Below, one piece after another: positions 34,489 to 42,779 of a stretch of DNA of 64,000 bases; the first letter of the stretch is position 1; every line of letters starts with the position of its first letter. The translations under genes were made by a program, and so were the position numbers. Source of the DNA: Phycisphaerales bacterium (GTDB lineage Bacteria > Planctomycetota > Phycisphaerae > Phycisphaerales > UBA1924); contig JADLFW010000040.1 in the NCBI GenBank assembly GCA_020849615.1, positions 1-64,000 on the forward strand, written 5' to 3'. The notes beneath the pieces were generated by a model. The model was given only the letters and a program-made list of their open reading frames with translations, was not told the DNA's origin and ran no database searches.

Positions 34489-35055
34489 TCAACGGGCGGC
34501 GTCCGCCCGCCTCAACGCCTGTTTCGCGGCGGGTGAGGCGGAGGCGGCGAGGGCGGTCAGGGTGGCGGGGTCGGCCTTCTTCAAATCCCGGACGAGCTTC
34601 TTCAGGTGGGCATCCAGATTGAACTGGAACTTCTGGAAGAGTCCCTCGAGCTCGTGGCGGCTGAATCGGGCCAAGGGGTCCTTGAGCCCGGTCTGCGCGG
34701 CGGCCCAGTCGAGCAGGGAACCGCCACGATCCGAGAACCGGTAGAGGTTCAGGGTGGCTTCGAGGCGCTTGCGCGGAGTGGAGAACGGGTCGGTGGCGGA
34801 TTCGGGGACGCGTGAGAGGAGCTCCTGGACGGCCGGCCCGTCGGCGAGGAGCGGGTCGGTCGGCGCTTCGGAGCTGACGAGGGTCTCGGCCGGGCGGAGA
34901 TCGGCGAACGCGGTGGAGAGGGTCTTGAGGCCGACGCGGTCGAAGCGGACGGTGACGCGCTGGCAGGCCCGGCCGTCCTGGATGACGGATTCGGCGGCGG
35001 TGATCTGGCCGTTGCCCCACTCGGGTCTGCCGGCGTGGCGGACGTGGTCACCCAT
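34489..35055 (-). CDS. DUF3553 domain protein
   Basis: A 188-residue protein whose N-terminus KMGDHVRHAGRPEWGNGQI and VTVRFDRVGLKTLSTAF match the DUF3553 small beta-barrel (a CarD/Tudor-like fold also seen at the end of UvrD/PcrA helicases), which suggests contact with RNA polymerase or nucleic acid. The rest is helical, Lys/Arg-rich and ends AKQALRRADAAR. The ATG at 35055 gives the usual family start and has a GGA-type ribosome site; a TTG at 35076 is possible. Divergent from rpoZ, with a shared 296-bp region. Confidence 0.75.
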   Translation of the reverse strand: MGDHVRHAGRPEWGNGQITAAESVIQDGRACQRVTVRFDRVGLKTLSTAFADLRPAETLVSSEAPTDPLLADGPAVQELLSRVPESATDPFSTPRKRLEATLNLYRFSDRGGSLLDWAAAQTGLKDPLARFSRHELEGLFQKFQFNLDAHLKKLVRDLKKADPATLTALAASASPAAKQALRRADAAR

Positions 35056-35212
35056 CTTCCACTCTGGACCGATCAAGCGGCACCTCGCCAAGCAGTCCGC
35101 CGGGCCTTGGCGGCCCGCGAAGCCCTGCGGCCCGGCAGGCCGGGCCACCCGTACACAGGTCGAAGCTGTTCCACGCCCCGCGCGGGCCGCGGCCCGCCGA
35201 AAGTATCGCCGC

Positions 35213-35242
35213 TTGGTCCGCCACGCGAGGGTGACCTAGTAT
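35213..35242 (+). promoter_or_regulatory. Possible rpoZ promoter
   Basis: TTGGTC (35213-35218), 18-bp spacer, TAGTAT (35237-35242). This would give a leader of about 100 nt before the rpoZ ATG. Confidence 0.45.
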
Positions 35243-35351
35243 ACCAGTGAAGTTGCAGAACGGGCCGGGACCCAGGCGAATCGACCGGCGGAACGGTGTG
35301 TGCCGTACCGCGGCCGCCGGAGGTGCTCGGTACTGCCCTCTGGATGCGAGC

Positions 35352-35597
35352 ATGATTGAAGCCCTGAAGAGCGACCGTATCGTGGAGAAGGCCGGCGGGC
35401 GGTTCAAGCTGACCACGCTGATCCAGCGCCGGCTGGTGCAGTTGATGGAGGGGGCGCGTCCCCTGGTCGACCGCAACGGCCGGTCGGACCTCGAGGTCGC
35501 GATCGAGGAAGTCATGAGCGACCGCATCACGCTCGAGTTCGACCCCGGCAAGCTGGTCGCCTCCAAGACCCGGGCTTCCGAGTTGTCTTCCGACTGA
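35352..35597 (+). CDS. rpoZ: RNA polymerase omega subunit
   Basis: An 81-residue omega subunit, which helps assemble and stabilise the RNA polymerase core by binding beta-prime. MIEALKSDRIVEKAGGRFKL at the start is the family's first helix and loop, followed by TTLIQRRLVQLMEGARPLV and a C-terminal EVAIEEVMSDRI helix. The ATG at 35352 is used because the family begins there; a longer frame from 35247 begins at the predicted transcription start. It is followed 33 bp later by the CoaC gene, as in many bacteria. Confidence 0.92.
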   Translation: MIEALKSDRIVEKAGGRFKLTTLIQRRLVQLMEGARPLVDRNGRSDLEVAIEEVMSDRITLEFDPGKLVASKTRASELSSD

Positions 35598-35630
35598 TCC
35601 GCCGGCATTCTCGGCGTTGTCTGCACCGTC

Positions 35631-36278
35631 ATGGCGGCAGTCCCCAACGAACCTCAACGCGGAGCGGCGGGCCCGTCCGGGCCCGCGGCGGCGGTGGCCG
35701 CTGAGAGTCTGGCCCGCGCGGTCAAGGGCAAGACGATCGTCGTGGGAGTGACGGGCGGGATCGCGGCGTACAAGACCGCGACGGTGGTGAGCCGCCTGGC
35801 GCAGGCGGGTGCGAAGGTGACGGTGGCGATGACGGATGCGGCGGTGAAGTTCATCACGCCGCTGACGTTCCAGGCGCTGTCGGCCCGGCCCGTGTACACG
35901 AGCCAGTGGGAGCACATCGAGTCGCAGGACCCGCAGCACATCTCGCTGGCATCGGCGGCGGACCTGGCGGTGGTGGCGCCGTGCACGATGGACTGCCTGG
36001 CGAAGCTGGCGACGGGCCGGACGGATGATGTGGTGTCGCTGATCCTCAGCGCGATCGACCGGGAGAAGACGCCGGTGCTGCTGGCGCCCTCCATGAACAC
36101 CGTGATGTGGGCCCAGCCCAGCACGCAGCGGAACCTGGCGACCCTGAGAGCGGATGGGTTCGGGTTCATCGGCCCGGATGAGGGTTGGCAGGCGTGCCGG
36201 GCCGTGGGCGCCGGGCGCATGAGCGAGCCCGAAGCGATCGTGGCCGAGATCGCGCGGGTGCTGTCCGCCCGCGGCTGA
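35631..36278 (+). CDS. coaC: Phosphopantothenoylcysteine decarboxylase, stand-alone CoaC
   Basis: A 215-residue flavoprotein that decarboxylates phosphopantothenoylcysteine in coenzyme A synthesis. The N-terminal GVTGGIAAYKTATVVSRL is the FMN-binding loop and helix, the catalytic His is in QDPQHISLASAADL, and the PSMNTVMW motif covers the substrate. It lacks the CoaB ligase half present in the usual fused CoaBC protein, so CoaB must be separate. A 30-residue Ala/Gly/Pro-rich N-terminal extension precedes the domain. Confidence 0.92.
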   Translation: MAAVPNEPQRGAAGPSGPAAAVAAESLARAVKGKTIVVGVTGGIAAYKTATVVSRLAQAGAKVTVAMTDAAVKFITPLTFQALSARPVYTSQWEHIESQDPQHISLASAADLAVVAPCTMDCLAKLATGRTDDVVSLILSAIDREKTPVLLAPSMNTVMWAQPSTQRNLATLRADGFGFIGPDEGWQACRAVGAGRMSEPEAIVAEIARVLSARG

Positions 36279-36390
36279 GGCCGCGCTTGACAATGCGGGT
36301 ATCCTGTGCCGCCGCCGGGCGGTTCGCGTGCGGGTCTGTTCAGGCCCGCCGGGCCCGGCTACCGGCTTTTCCTGCACCAGGAGCTTCCCG

Positions 36391-38268
36391 ATGGCGACGA
36401 CGCCCGCGGCATCATCCGAGAGTAACGGCGGCGTGCTGGGGCTGATCGAGTGGCTGGGCAACAAGCTGCCCGACCCGGTGTTCCTGTTCCTGGGCGCGAC
36501 GCTGATCGTGATGGTGCTGTCGGCGGCGGGGTCGGCGATGGGGTGGTCGGTGCAGCCGCACCGGCCGCAGGTGATGCTGGAGATCTACACGGACGAATCT
36601 GGGAGCCAGGCCCGGCGGCCCGTGAAGGACAAGTCGGGAAGGCCCAAGGTGGAGCTGGTGGCGGAGGGGCGGCCGATCTCGCCGACGAACCTGCTGAGCC
36701 GGGATGGGCTGTACTGGCTGGTGGCGAACATGATCCGCAACTTCATCAACTTTGCGCCGCTGGGTGTGGTGCTGGTGGGGATGCTGGGGATCGGGGTGGC
36801 GGAGAAGGTGGGGCTGTTCGGGGCGGCGATGAAGTGGCTGGCGCTGCTGGTGCCCTCGAGCCTGCTGACGCCCACGGTGGTCTTCCTGGGCGTGATGTCG
36901 AACATGGCGAGCGATGCGGGGTACATCATCCTGCCGCCGCTGGCGGCGGCGCTGTACGTGGTGTACGGGCGGCCGCCGCTGGCGGGGATCGCCGCGGCGT
37001 TCGCGGGCGTGTCGGCGGGGTTCTCGGCGAACCTGGTGATCGCGGCGACCGATGCGCTGGTGGCCGGGCTGACGCAGACGGGCGCGCGGATCATCGAGCC
37101 GTCGTACAACGTCATCGCCACGTGCAACTGGTTCTTCATGGCGGCCTCGACGTTCCTGCTGACGTTCATCGGCTGGGCCGTGACGGCGTGGATCGTCGAG
37201 CCGCGGCTTATCAAGACGGGCCAGGGCGCCATCGAGGTCGCGGCCAGCGAGACCGACCGACGGCTGGCGCCGGAGGAAGTGCGCGGGCTGCGGGCGGCGC
37301 TGCTGGGCCTGGTCGCGATCCTGGCGGTGGTGGGCGGTCTGCTGTTCATCCCTGGCGCTCCGCTGCACGGGCCGATGCCGGCGCCGGCGCCCAACTACGG
37401 CACGATCCCCGTGACGCCTCCGGCGGCGCCGGGCAGGTTCACCGCCGCCGAGGGGGGAGCGCCGGAGGGCGGGCCGATCACGGGGATTGTCGAGGTGCCG
37501 GCGGGGTACACGCTGGAGAGCGCGGGGCAGGACAGCGCGGGTCGGCCGGTGCGGGGTGCCGCCCGGCTGACGGGCCCGGTGACGGGCGAGGCGCGGCTGG
37601 CCCGGCCCGCCGACCCGCAGCCGCGCTGGACGGTGGCGATCGTGCCGATCATCTTCGCGGTGTTCTTCGTGCCGGGGCTGGCGTACGGGCTGGTGACGGG
37701 GTCGATCCGGTCGCAGGGGGATGTGACCAAGGCGTTCGTGTACGCGATGTCGAGCATGGCGCCGGTGATCGCGATGGCGTTCTTCGCGGCGCAGTTCATC
37801 GAGTGCTTCCGCTTCAGCCGGCTGGATGCGATGCTGGCAAACGCGGGGGGGCAGACGCTGGTGTCGCTGGGGCTGCCGCCGCTGCTGCTGCTGGTGGCGG
37901 TGGTGGTGCTGACGATGTTCATCAACATCATGATGTCGTCGATGAGCGCGAAGTGGACAGCGCTGGCGCCGATCCTGGTGCCGATGATGATGATGGTGGG
38001 GATCAGCCCGGAGCTGACGCAGTGCGCCTACCGGGTGGGGGACAGCGTCACCAATATCATCACGCCGCTGAACTCGTACGTGATCGTGGTGCTGGTGGCG
38101 GTGCAGCGGTACTCCAAATCGGCGGGGATCGGGAATCTGATCGCCCTGATGCTGCCGTACTCGGTGGTGTTCTTCATCGTGTGGATGGCGTTCCTGCTGC
38201 TGTGGGTGGGGGCCGGGGTGCCGATCGGCCCGGATGCGCCCCTGTGGTACGCCCCGGCCCACGACTGA
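36391..38268 (+). CDS. AbgT-family transporter
   Basis: A 625-residue inner-membrane protein of the AbgT family, whose members import p-aminobenzoyl-glutamate or export sulfonamides. About 11-13 helices are visible. Family motifs include the SNMASDAGYIILPPLAAALY re-entrant segment, GFSANLVIAATDALVAGLTQ and YRVGDSVTNIITPLNSYVIV. It has two hydrophilic insertions (about 60-100 and a Pro/Ala/Gly-rich stretch about 345-410) that make it longer than typical members (about 500). The ATG at 36391 has an AGGAG 8 nt upstream. The substrate is not known. Confidence 0.9.
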   Translation: MATTPAASSESNGGVLGLIEWLGNKLPDPVFLFLGATLIVMVLSAAGSAMGWSVQPHRPQVMLEIYTDESGSQARRPVKDKSGRPKVELVAEGRPISPTNLLSRDGLYWLVANMIRNFINFAPLGVVLVGMLGIGVAEKVGLFGAAMKWLALLVPSSLLTPTVVFLGVMSNMASDAGYIILPPLAAALYVVYGRPPLAGIAAAFAGVSAGFSANLVIAATDALVAGLTQTGARIIEPSYNVIATCNWFFMAASTFLLTFIGWAVTAWIVEPRLIKTGQGAIEVAASETDRRLAPEEVRGLRAALLGLVAILAVVGGLLFIPGAPLHGPMPAPAPNYGTIPVTPPAAPGRFTAAEGGAPEGGPITGIVEVPAGYTLESAGQDSAGRPVRGAARLTGPVTGEARLARPADPQPRWTVAIVPIIFAVFFVPGLAYGLVTGSIRSQGDVTKAFVYAMSSMAPVIAMAFFAAQFIECFRFSRLDAMLANAGGQTLVSLGLPPLLLLVAVVVLTMFINIMMSSMSAKWTALAPILVPMMMMVGISPELTQCAYRVGDSVTNIITPLNSYVIVVLVAVQRYSKSAGIGNLIALMLPYSVVFFIVWMAFLLLWVGAGVPIGPDAPLWYAPAHD

Positions 38269-38355
38269 GGTATTTGCCGCCCCGGCCCGGCGGGCGGGGC
38301 GGGGGAGAGTTGATCGGCCGGGGGGCGGGCCCAATGATGAGGCCGTGCCGGCCCT

Positions 38356-38444
38356 GGAGAGGTGCCAGAGCGGTTGAATGGACCGGTTTCGAAAACCGGC
38401 AGGGCTCTTTTGGGTCCTCGGGAGTTCGAATCTCCCCCTCTCCG
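38356..38444 (+). tRNA. tRNA-Ser (anticodon CGA)
   Basis: 89 nt; acceptor GGAGAGG/CCTCTCC, D arm, anticodon loop TTTCGAAAA (anticodon CGA), long variable arm, T loop TTCGAAT. No encoded CCA. Confidence 0.97.
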
Positions 38445-38528
38445 TTTGTTCGTGTCCGATGGATTCGTTCACGGGCGCTGAGAACGCCGCGCCTTGCGCG
38501 GCGATCAGGCGCCGAGCCCTTTTCAATA

Positions 38529-39146
38529 TCAAAGCCGGCGGAGGCTGAGGATCAGCTCGATCTCGCCTTTCGGTGCGCCCAGCCGCTTGGCGATCTCGCC
38601 GGGCGGGAGGCCCTGGTCCGCGAGGTCGTAGACGTCGTTGTGCGCGGCCTCGAGCGGATCATGCGATGCTGCGCGGGCCGCGGGCTTGGGCTCGAGCTGC
38701 GGCTGGGCCGCGGCCGGGCGGGACGCTGTGGGGTGACGCTGCGCGTTCGGCGCGGCGGCCGGCTGCGGCGGGGCCGCGGCGGCGCGGGCCTGCGCTTCTG
38801 ACAGCCGGCGTTCGGCGGCGCTCGCCTGGTGGATGAGCGCCTCCAGGCGCTGGGCCTGGCTGTCGGCCCGGGCCGCGAGGCGGTCGATGAGCTCCTCGGC
38901 ATCGCGGATGACATCGCGGAGCGGCCCGGCCTGAGGCGTGGAGGTGCCGGGCTGGGCGGCGGGCTGTGCGTGGGCGGCCCGGCCCGCGCGCCGGCGGTCG
39001 GAGCGGATCTGGATGATGATGATCGTGATGCCCAGCAGAATGCCGGCGGTGGCCAGGACGGGGGCGAGCCAGGTCGGCAGGTTGAAGGAGCCGGGCCAGT
39101 TGGTGGGTGCGGCGGCGAGAGTGACGATGGCATCGGCGGGGTTCAT
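38529..39146 (-). CDS. Membrane-anchored protein with C-terminal HTH-like domain (DUF2802/DUF6115-like)
   Basis: A 205-residue protein. One transmembrane helix (about 22-42, WLAPVLATAGILLGITIIII) is followed by a helical region (RDVIRDAEELIDRLAARADS), an Ala/Pro-rich linker, and a C-terminal DVYDLADQGLPPGEIAKRLG with GEIELILSLRRL, an HTH-like helix pair seen in DUF2802/DUF6115 proteins. Cytoplasmic domain anchored to the membrane; function unknown. ATG 39146 precedes the membrane helix. Divergent from tilS. Confidence 0.75.
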   Translation of the reverse strand: MNPADAIVTLAAAPTNWPGSFNLPTWLAPVLATAGILLGITIIIIQIRSDRRRAGRAAHAQPAAQPGTSTPQAGPLRDVIRDAEELIDRLAARADSQAQRLEALIHQASAAERRLSEAQARAAAAPPQPAAAPNAQRHPTASRPAAAQPQLEPKPAARAASHDPLEAAHNDVYDLADQGLPPGEIAKRLGAPKGEIELILSLRRL

Positions 39147-39210
39147 GCTTGCGGCGGCGATGATACCGGGATGGCGCGGGGCGCGTGAGGGCGGATTCCT
39201 ACGCTTCCCG

Positions 39211-40257
39211 GTGCACGATGCGGCATCCAAGCCCGGAGGCCCGGCCCGTCACGCGGTGGCGGCGCGGATTGTGCGGTCGTGGCGAGAGCTGACGGGCCGG
39301 ACGGGGCGTGGGAAGGTGGGCCCGGCGGGTTCGACGCTGCTGGCGTGCTCGGGCGGGGCGGATTCATCGGCGCTGGTGCTGGCGATGGCCGGGCTGGGCC
39401 CGGCGATGGTGGTGGCGCACGTGGTGCACGACCTTCGGCCCGCGGCGGCGGCGAGGGCGGACCGGGATGCGGTGGCGGAGCTGGCGGCGCGGTCGGGGCT
39501 GAGGATGGTGGAGGCGCGGGTGCGGGTGCGCGGGCGGGGCGGGAATGCGGAGGGGGTGGCGCGGCGGCTGCGGTACGCAGCGCTGGCCCGGCTGGCGGTG
39601 AAGGAGGGGTGTGTGTTTGTGGCGACGGCGCATCACGCGGATGACCAGCTGGAAACGGTGCTGATGCGGCTGATGCGGGGCGCGGGCCCGGCGGGGCTGG
39701 GGGGGATCGCGCCGCGGCGGCGGCTGGCGCCTGGGGTGGAGCTGGTGCGGCCGATGCTGGGGGTGACGCGGGAGGAGGCGGAGGGGTTGTGCCGGGCGCG
39801 GGGGTGGGAATGGCGCGAAGATGCGACGAACCAGGATGAATCGCGGGTGCGGGCGAAGCTGCGGAAGCGGGTGCTGCCGGTGCTGCGGGAAATCCGGCCC
39901 GATGCGGCGGCGCGGGCCGCGCGGAGCGTGGAGCTGATGCGGGCGGCAGCGAGGGTGGTGGAGGCGCGGGCCGCGGAGCTGCTGCGCAGCGCAGCGCAAG
40001 ATGAAGAGGGGCGCCTGCTGTGGGCGCGGGATGCTTTGAGGAAAGAGCCGGAAGTGGTGGTGGGGGCGGTGCTGCGGGCCGCAGCGCGGCGGCTGGGGCG
40101 GGGTGTCGGGATGGACCGCGCGGGGCGGGGGGTGGTGGAGCGTGCAGCGCGGGCGGTACGGGATGGTGTGGGAGGGCGGCGAGAGCTGCGGATCGGACGG
40201 GCGCGGGTGTGGGTGAAATCGGGCGAGGTGATCGCGGAGAAGGTGGAGGACGAATGA
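39211..40257 (+). CDS. tilS: tRNA(Ile)-lysidine synthase
   Basis: A 348-residue PP-loop enzyme that converts C34 of the CAU-anticodon tRNA-Ile to lysidine, so that it reads AUA. The ATP pyrophosphatase P-loop is ACSGGADSSALVLAMAG; later VATAHHADDQLETVLMRLMR and NQDESRVRAKLRKRVLPVL are diagnostic. It is shorter at the C-terminus than E. coli TilS. GTG 39211 is used because an ATG at 39160 would leave only 13 bp to the divergent gene's start codon; the start is uncertain. The stop overlaps the next start (ATGA). Confidence 0.9.
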   Translation: MHDAASKPGGPARHAVAARIVRSWRELTGRTGRGKVGPAGSTLLACSGGADSSALVLAMAGLGPAMVVAHVVHDLRPAAAARADRDAVAELAARSGLRMVEARVRVRGRGGNAEGVARRLRYAALARLAVKEGCVFVATAHHADDQLETVLMRLMRGAGPAGLGGIAPRRRLAPGVELVRPMLGVTREEAEGLCRARGWEWREDATNQDESRVRAKLRKRVLPVLREIRPDAAARAARSVELMRAAARVVEARAAELLRSAAQDEEGRLLWARDALRKEPEVVVGAVLRAAARRLGRGVGMDRAGRGVVERAARAVRDGVGGRRELRIGRARVWVKSGEVIAEKVEDE

Positions 40258-40625
40258 GCAAGCGGATCGTGCTGGTGGGTCACTGCGGGCCGGATGTGTC
40301 GATGCTGAGGTCGGCGCTGCGGTCGATGCTGCCGGAAGCGAGGATCGAGGTCGCGGATTCGGATGAGGCGCTGGCCCGGCTGGCGCCGGGGAGTGACCTC
40401 CTGCTGGTCAATCGCGTGCTGGATGGGGAGTTCAGCGTGGCGGAGGGGCTGGAGTTGCTCCCGCGATATGGGGGAGTGGCGGCGTTCATGCTGGTGAGTG
40501 ACCTGCCGGAGGCGCAGGCGCGGGCCGAGCGTGAGGGGGCCACGCCCGGCTTCGGGAAGCGGCAGGTGCGGGGCGAGGTGATGCGATCGCGGGTGATGTC
40601 GGCGCTGGGGCAGAGGGCGGAGTGA
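40254..40625 (+). CDS. Receiver-like protein lacking the phospho-acceptor Asp
   Basis: A 123-residue single-domain protein with a response-regulator fold: IVLVGHCGPDVSMLRSALR at the start, then SDLLLVNRVLDGEFSVAEGL where the usual phosphorylated Asp is replaced by Asn, and a Lys near the end in FGKRQ. The acidic pair that binds Mg2+ (DD/DE after strand 1) is also missing (GHCGPD). So it is probably a pseudo-receiver that binds a partner without phosphorylation. The ATG overlaps the tilS stop, so the two are co-translated. Confidence 0.75.
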   Translation: MSKRIVLVGHCGPDVSMLRSALRSMLPEARIEVADSDEALARLAPGSDLLLVNRVLDGEFSVAEGLELLPRYGGVAAFMLVSDLPEAQARAEREGATPGFGKRQVRGEVMRSRVMSALGQRAE

Positions 40626-40726
40626 CCGGTAGCGCTTTCGGTCGCGCAACATACCCGGAATGAGTGCCAGTCAGTGATGGACCGCGGGGCGAGTGAGCAA
40701 CGCAAGGCCCGGTAAACACCCCCGTT

Positions 40727-40744
40727 TGACCCCGCGGGGGGTCA
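40727..40744. promoter_or_regulatory. Inverted repeat in the ECF sigma upstream region
   Basis: TGACCCC and GGGGTCA arms around a short GC centre, followed about 27 bp later by an A/T-rich TAAATA (40771-40776) that could be part of a promoter. This sits in the 351-bp gap 40626-40976, where I find no gene. Confidence 0.35.
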
Positions 40745-40976
40745 TTTGGGCTTGCGTCGGAAAAAGCCGATAAATACAAGTGTTCTGGTAGTGGTGGCTT
40801 TCCGGGATGGCCGCGGGTTGTGAGCGTGCCGGTTCCGGGGGTGGGGTCTTCCCACCCGTCGAGATCGCCCGTCAGGGCGCAGCGCGGAGCAGAGGCCGGT
40901 GGGGTCGCTGCCCGCGTGGATGAGAGGTGGGGTTCGTCGCGATCAGCGGCGGGCCGGTGGAAAAGGGAGGCCTTAC

Positions 40977-41492
40977 ATGCCCGTCGATGCCCGCGGTGCG
41001 TTGGTCCTGCGCCTCTTCGAGGAGTTCTACGAGCGGGTCTACTTCTTCGCCAGGCGCTCGGTGGACCAGGCGACCGCGGAGGATGTGGCCCAGGAAGTGT
41101 TCGTGCGGCTGCTGGACAAGGATGACCTTGAATCCCGGCCGATGAGCGTGAGCTACCTGATCAAGATCGCGGACAACCTGATCAAGCGTCGGCACCGCCG
41201 GCTCAAGAAGCTGGAGGAGTTCATCAGCGGCGAGCTGCAACGGTTCGAGCATCGCGAGTGCGGGGCGCCGGATCAGGGGGACTCCGAGACGGCGGGCCTG
41301 CTGGGCCAGCTTCCAGCGGAGGAGCAGGACGCGGTGGGCATGATCGTGTGCCGCGACCTGAGCTACGAGGCGACAGCGCTGGCGCTGGATGTGAAGATCT
41401 CGACGGTGAACAACTGGAAGTACCGCGGGATCCAGCGGTTGAAGCAGTCGCAGCAGCCCGGGCCGGCGCCGCGTGAGAAGCAGGCGGTCTGA
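40977..41492 (+). CDS. ECF-type RNA polymerase sigma factor
   Basis: A 171-residue extracytoplasmic-function sigma factor. Region 2 is in FFARRSVDQATAEDVAQEVF and SYLIKIADNLIKRRHRR; region 4 in LPAEEQDAVGMIVCRDLSYE and TVNNWKYRGIQRLKQ. The ATG at 40977 has a strong GGGAGG 6 nt upstream. No anti-sigma gene is adjacent; the next gene (ctaB) is convergent. The 350-bp upstream region contains an inverted repeat. Confidence 0.9.
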   Translation: MPVDARGALVLRLFEEFYERVYFFARRSVDQATAEDVAQEVFVRLLDKDDLESRPMSVSYLIKIADNLIKRRHRRLKKLEEFISGELQRFEHRECGAPDQGDSETAGLLGQLPAEEQDAVGMIVCRDLSYEATALALDVKISTVNNWKYRGIQRLKQSQQPGPAPREKQAV

Positions 41493-41564
41493 TCCGCGAA
41501 AACGGGATAAGCGAAGCGGGCATGGATAATGCGCTGGCCCGGCGGGTCGCCCGGTGCGCCGGGA

Positions 41565-42671
41565 TCAGATCACCGCGCGGATGAGCGCCTCGCCGACCAT
41601 CGCGACCAGCAGCAGCGGCAGGTGGATGATCGAGGCGAAGAAGACGCGGCGTGCCGCGGGACGTGTGCGGTGGATGACGAGCCGGGCCGCCAGCCACGCG
41701 AACGCAACCCCTGAGACACCTGCGATGGTGAGGTAGGCCCAGCCGAGGCGGTCGGGCATGAACCAGGCCGGCGCGAGGGTGGCGGGGACCAGCAGCAGCG
41801 TCCACAGGGCGACGGTGCGGGCGGTTCTAGGCCCGCCGTTGGGGAGCAGGGGCAGGACGCGGAAGCCGCCTTTGGCGTAGTCATCCTGATACATCCAGGC
41901 GATGGCCAGGAAGTGCGGGATCTGCCAGATGAACATGATGGCGAAGAGGGAGAGGCCGGCCGGCTCGAGGAGCGGGGCGAAGCCCGGGGCGGCGGAGGCT
42001 GCGCTCCAGCCGATCAGCGGGGGGAGCGCGCCCGGGATCGCGCCGACGAAGGTGGCGATGGGGGAGATCGGCTTGAGCGGCGTGTAGGCGAGCACGTAGA
42101 CGAGGATGCACGCGAGGGAGACCAGGGCGGGGACGGGGCCGCAGAACGCGAGCAGGAGAGATACGCCGGCGATGCCGAGGCCGATGCCGGTAGCGAGGAC
42201 CGCGGCGGGGGCGACGTTGCCGCGCGGGAGCGGCCGGCCCGCCGTGCGGCGCATGAGCGCATCGCGGCGGCGCTCCATCCATTGATTGAGGGCGTTGGCG
42301 CCGGCGGCGGAGAGCGCGGTGCCGGCGATCGCAGCGACGGCGAGGGTCGCGAGGGATTCGAAGGTCCAGGTGCGGGCGATGGCGGCCATCACGAACCCGA
42401 CGATCGAGGTGATGGTGACCAGGCGCGTGATGCGGGGCTTGGTGGTCTCGACCAGGGCGCGGAAGAGCCCCGTCTGCGCGGGCGCGATGAGTTCCGCGGG
42501 GAGGGTCACGCACGTGGGCTGCGCGGCGATGGCCACCGAATCCGTGAGGGGCAGCCCGGCGGAATCGAGGATGACGTTAGCTGTGGCTGAGGGCCGGACT
42601 GGCGTGGAATGCACCCGGGCGAGCTCCTGCGTAATTGCCGCCAGATCGGACGGCTTGCTGTCGGACAGCAA
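41565..42671 (-). CDS. ctaB: Protohaem IX farnesyltransferase (haem O synthase)
   Basis: A 368-residue UbiA-family prenyltransferase with about nine helices that attaches a farnesyl group to haem b to make haem O for terminal oxidases. The first Asp-rich motif lies in NALNQWMERRRDALMRRTAG and RPLPRG; a second acidic site follows in MYQDDYAKGGFRVLP. The first 65 residues are an extra hydrophilic extension not found in most members, so the true start may be further in. No cytochrome oxidase genes are adjacent. Confidence 0.93.
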   Translation of the reverse strand: MLSDSKPSDLAAITQELARVHSTPVRPSATANVILDSAGLPLTDSVAIAAQPTCVTLPAELIAPAQTGLFRALVETTKPRITRLVTITSIVGFVMAAIARTWTFESLATLAVAAIAGTALSAAGANALNQWMERRRDALMRRTAGRPLPRGNVAPAAVLATGIGLGIAGVSLLLAFCGPVPALVSLACILVYVLAYTPLKPISPIATFVGAIPGALPPLIGWSAASAAPGFAPLLEPAGLSLFAIMFIWQIPHFLAIAWMYQDDYAKGGFRVLPLLPNGGPRTARTVALWTLLLVPATLAPAWFMPDRLGWAYLTIAGVSGVAFAWLAARLVIHRTRPAARRVFFASIIHLPLLLVAMVGEALIRAVI

Positions 42672-42779
42672 TGGTACTCAAGAGGGGTGGGGTTCGCAGG
42701 GAAATGAACGCGAATCAGGGGGTTCGGGAGGTCCGGCCCGGGGTAGCTCCGGGGGGCCGCGAGACACAGTGTCGGATTG

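Noticed and set aside
36412-38801. Long open frames overlapping the AbgT gene on both strands
   Set aside because: The translations are Gly/Ala/Arg- or His/Arg/Gln-rich without domains; the AbgT frame has all the family motifs.
40626-40650. Possible extra LacI operator (GGTAGCGCTTTCGG)
   Set aside because: It misses several fixed bases and lies outside the sugar locus, after the tilS unit.
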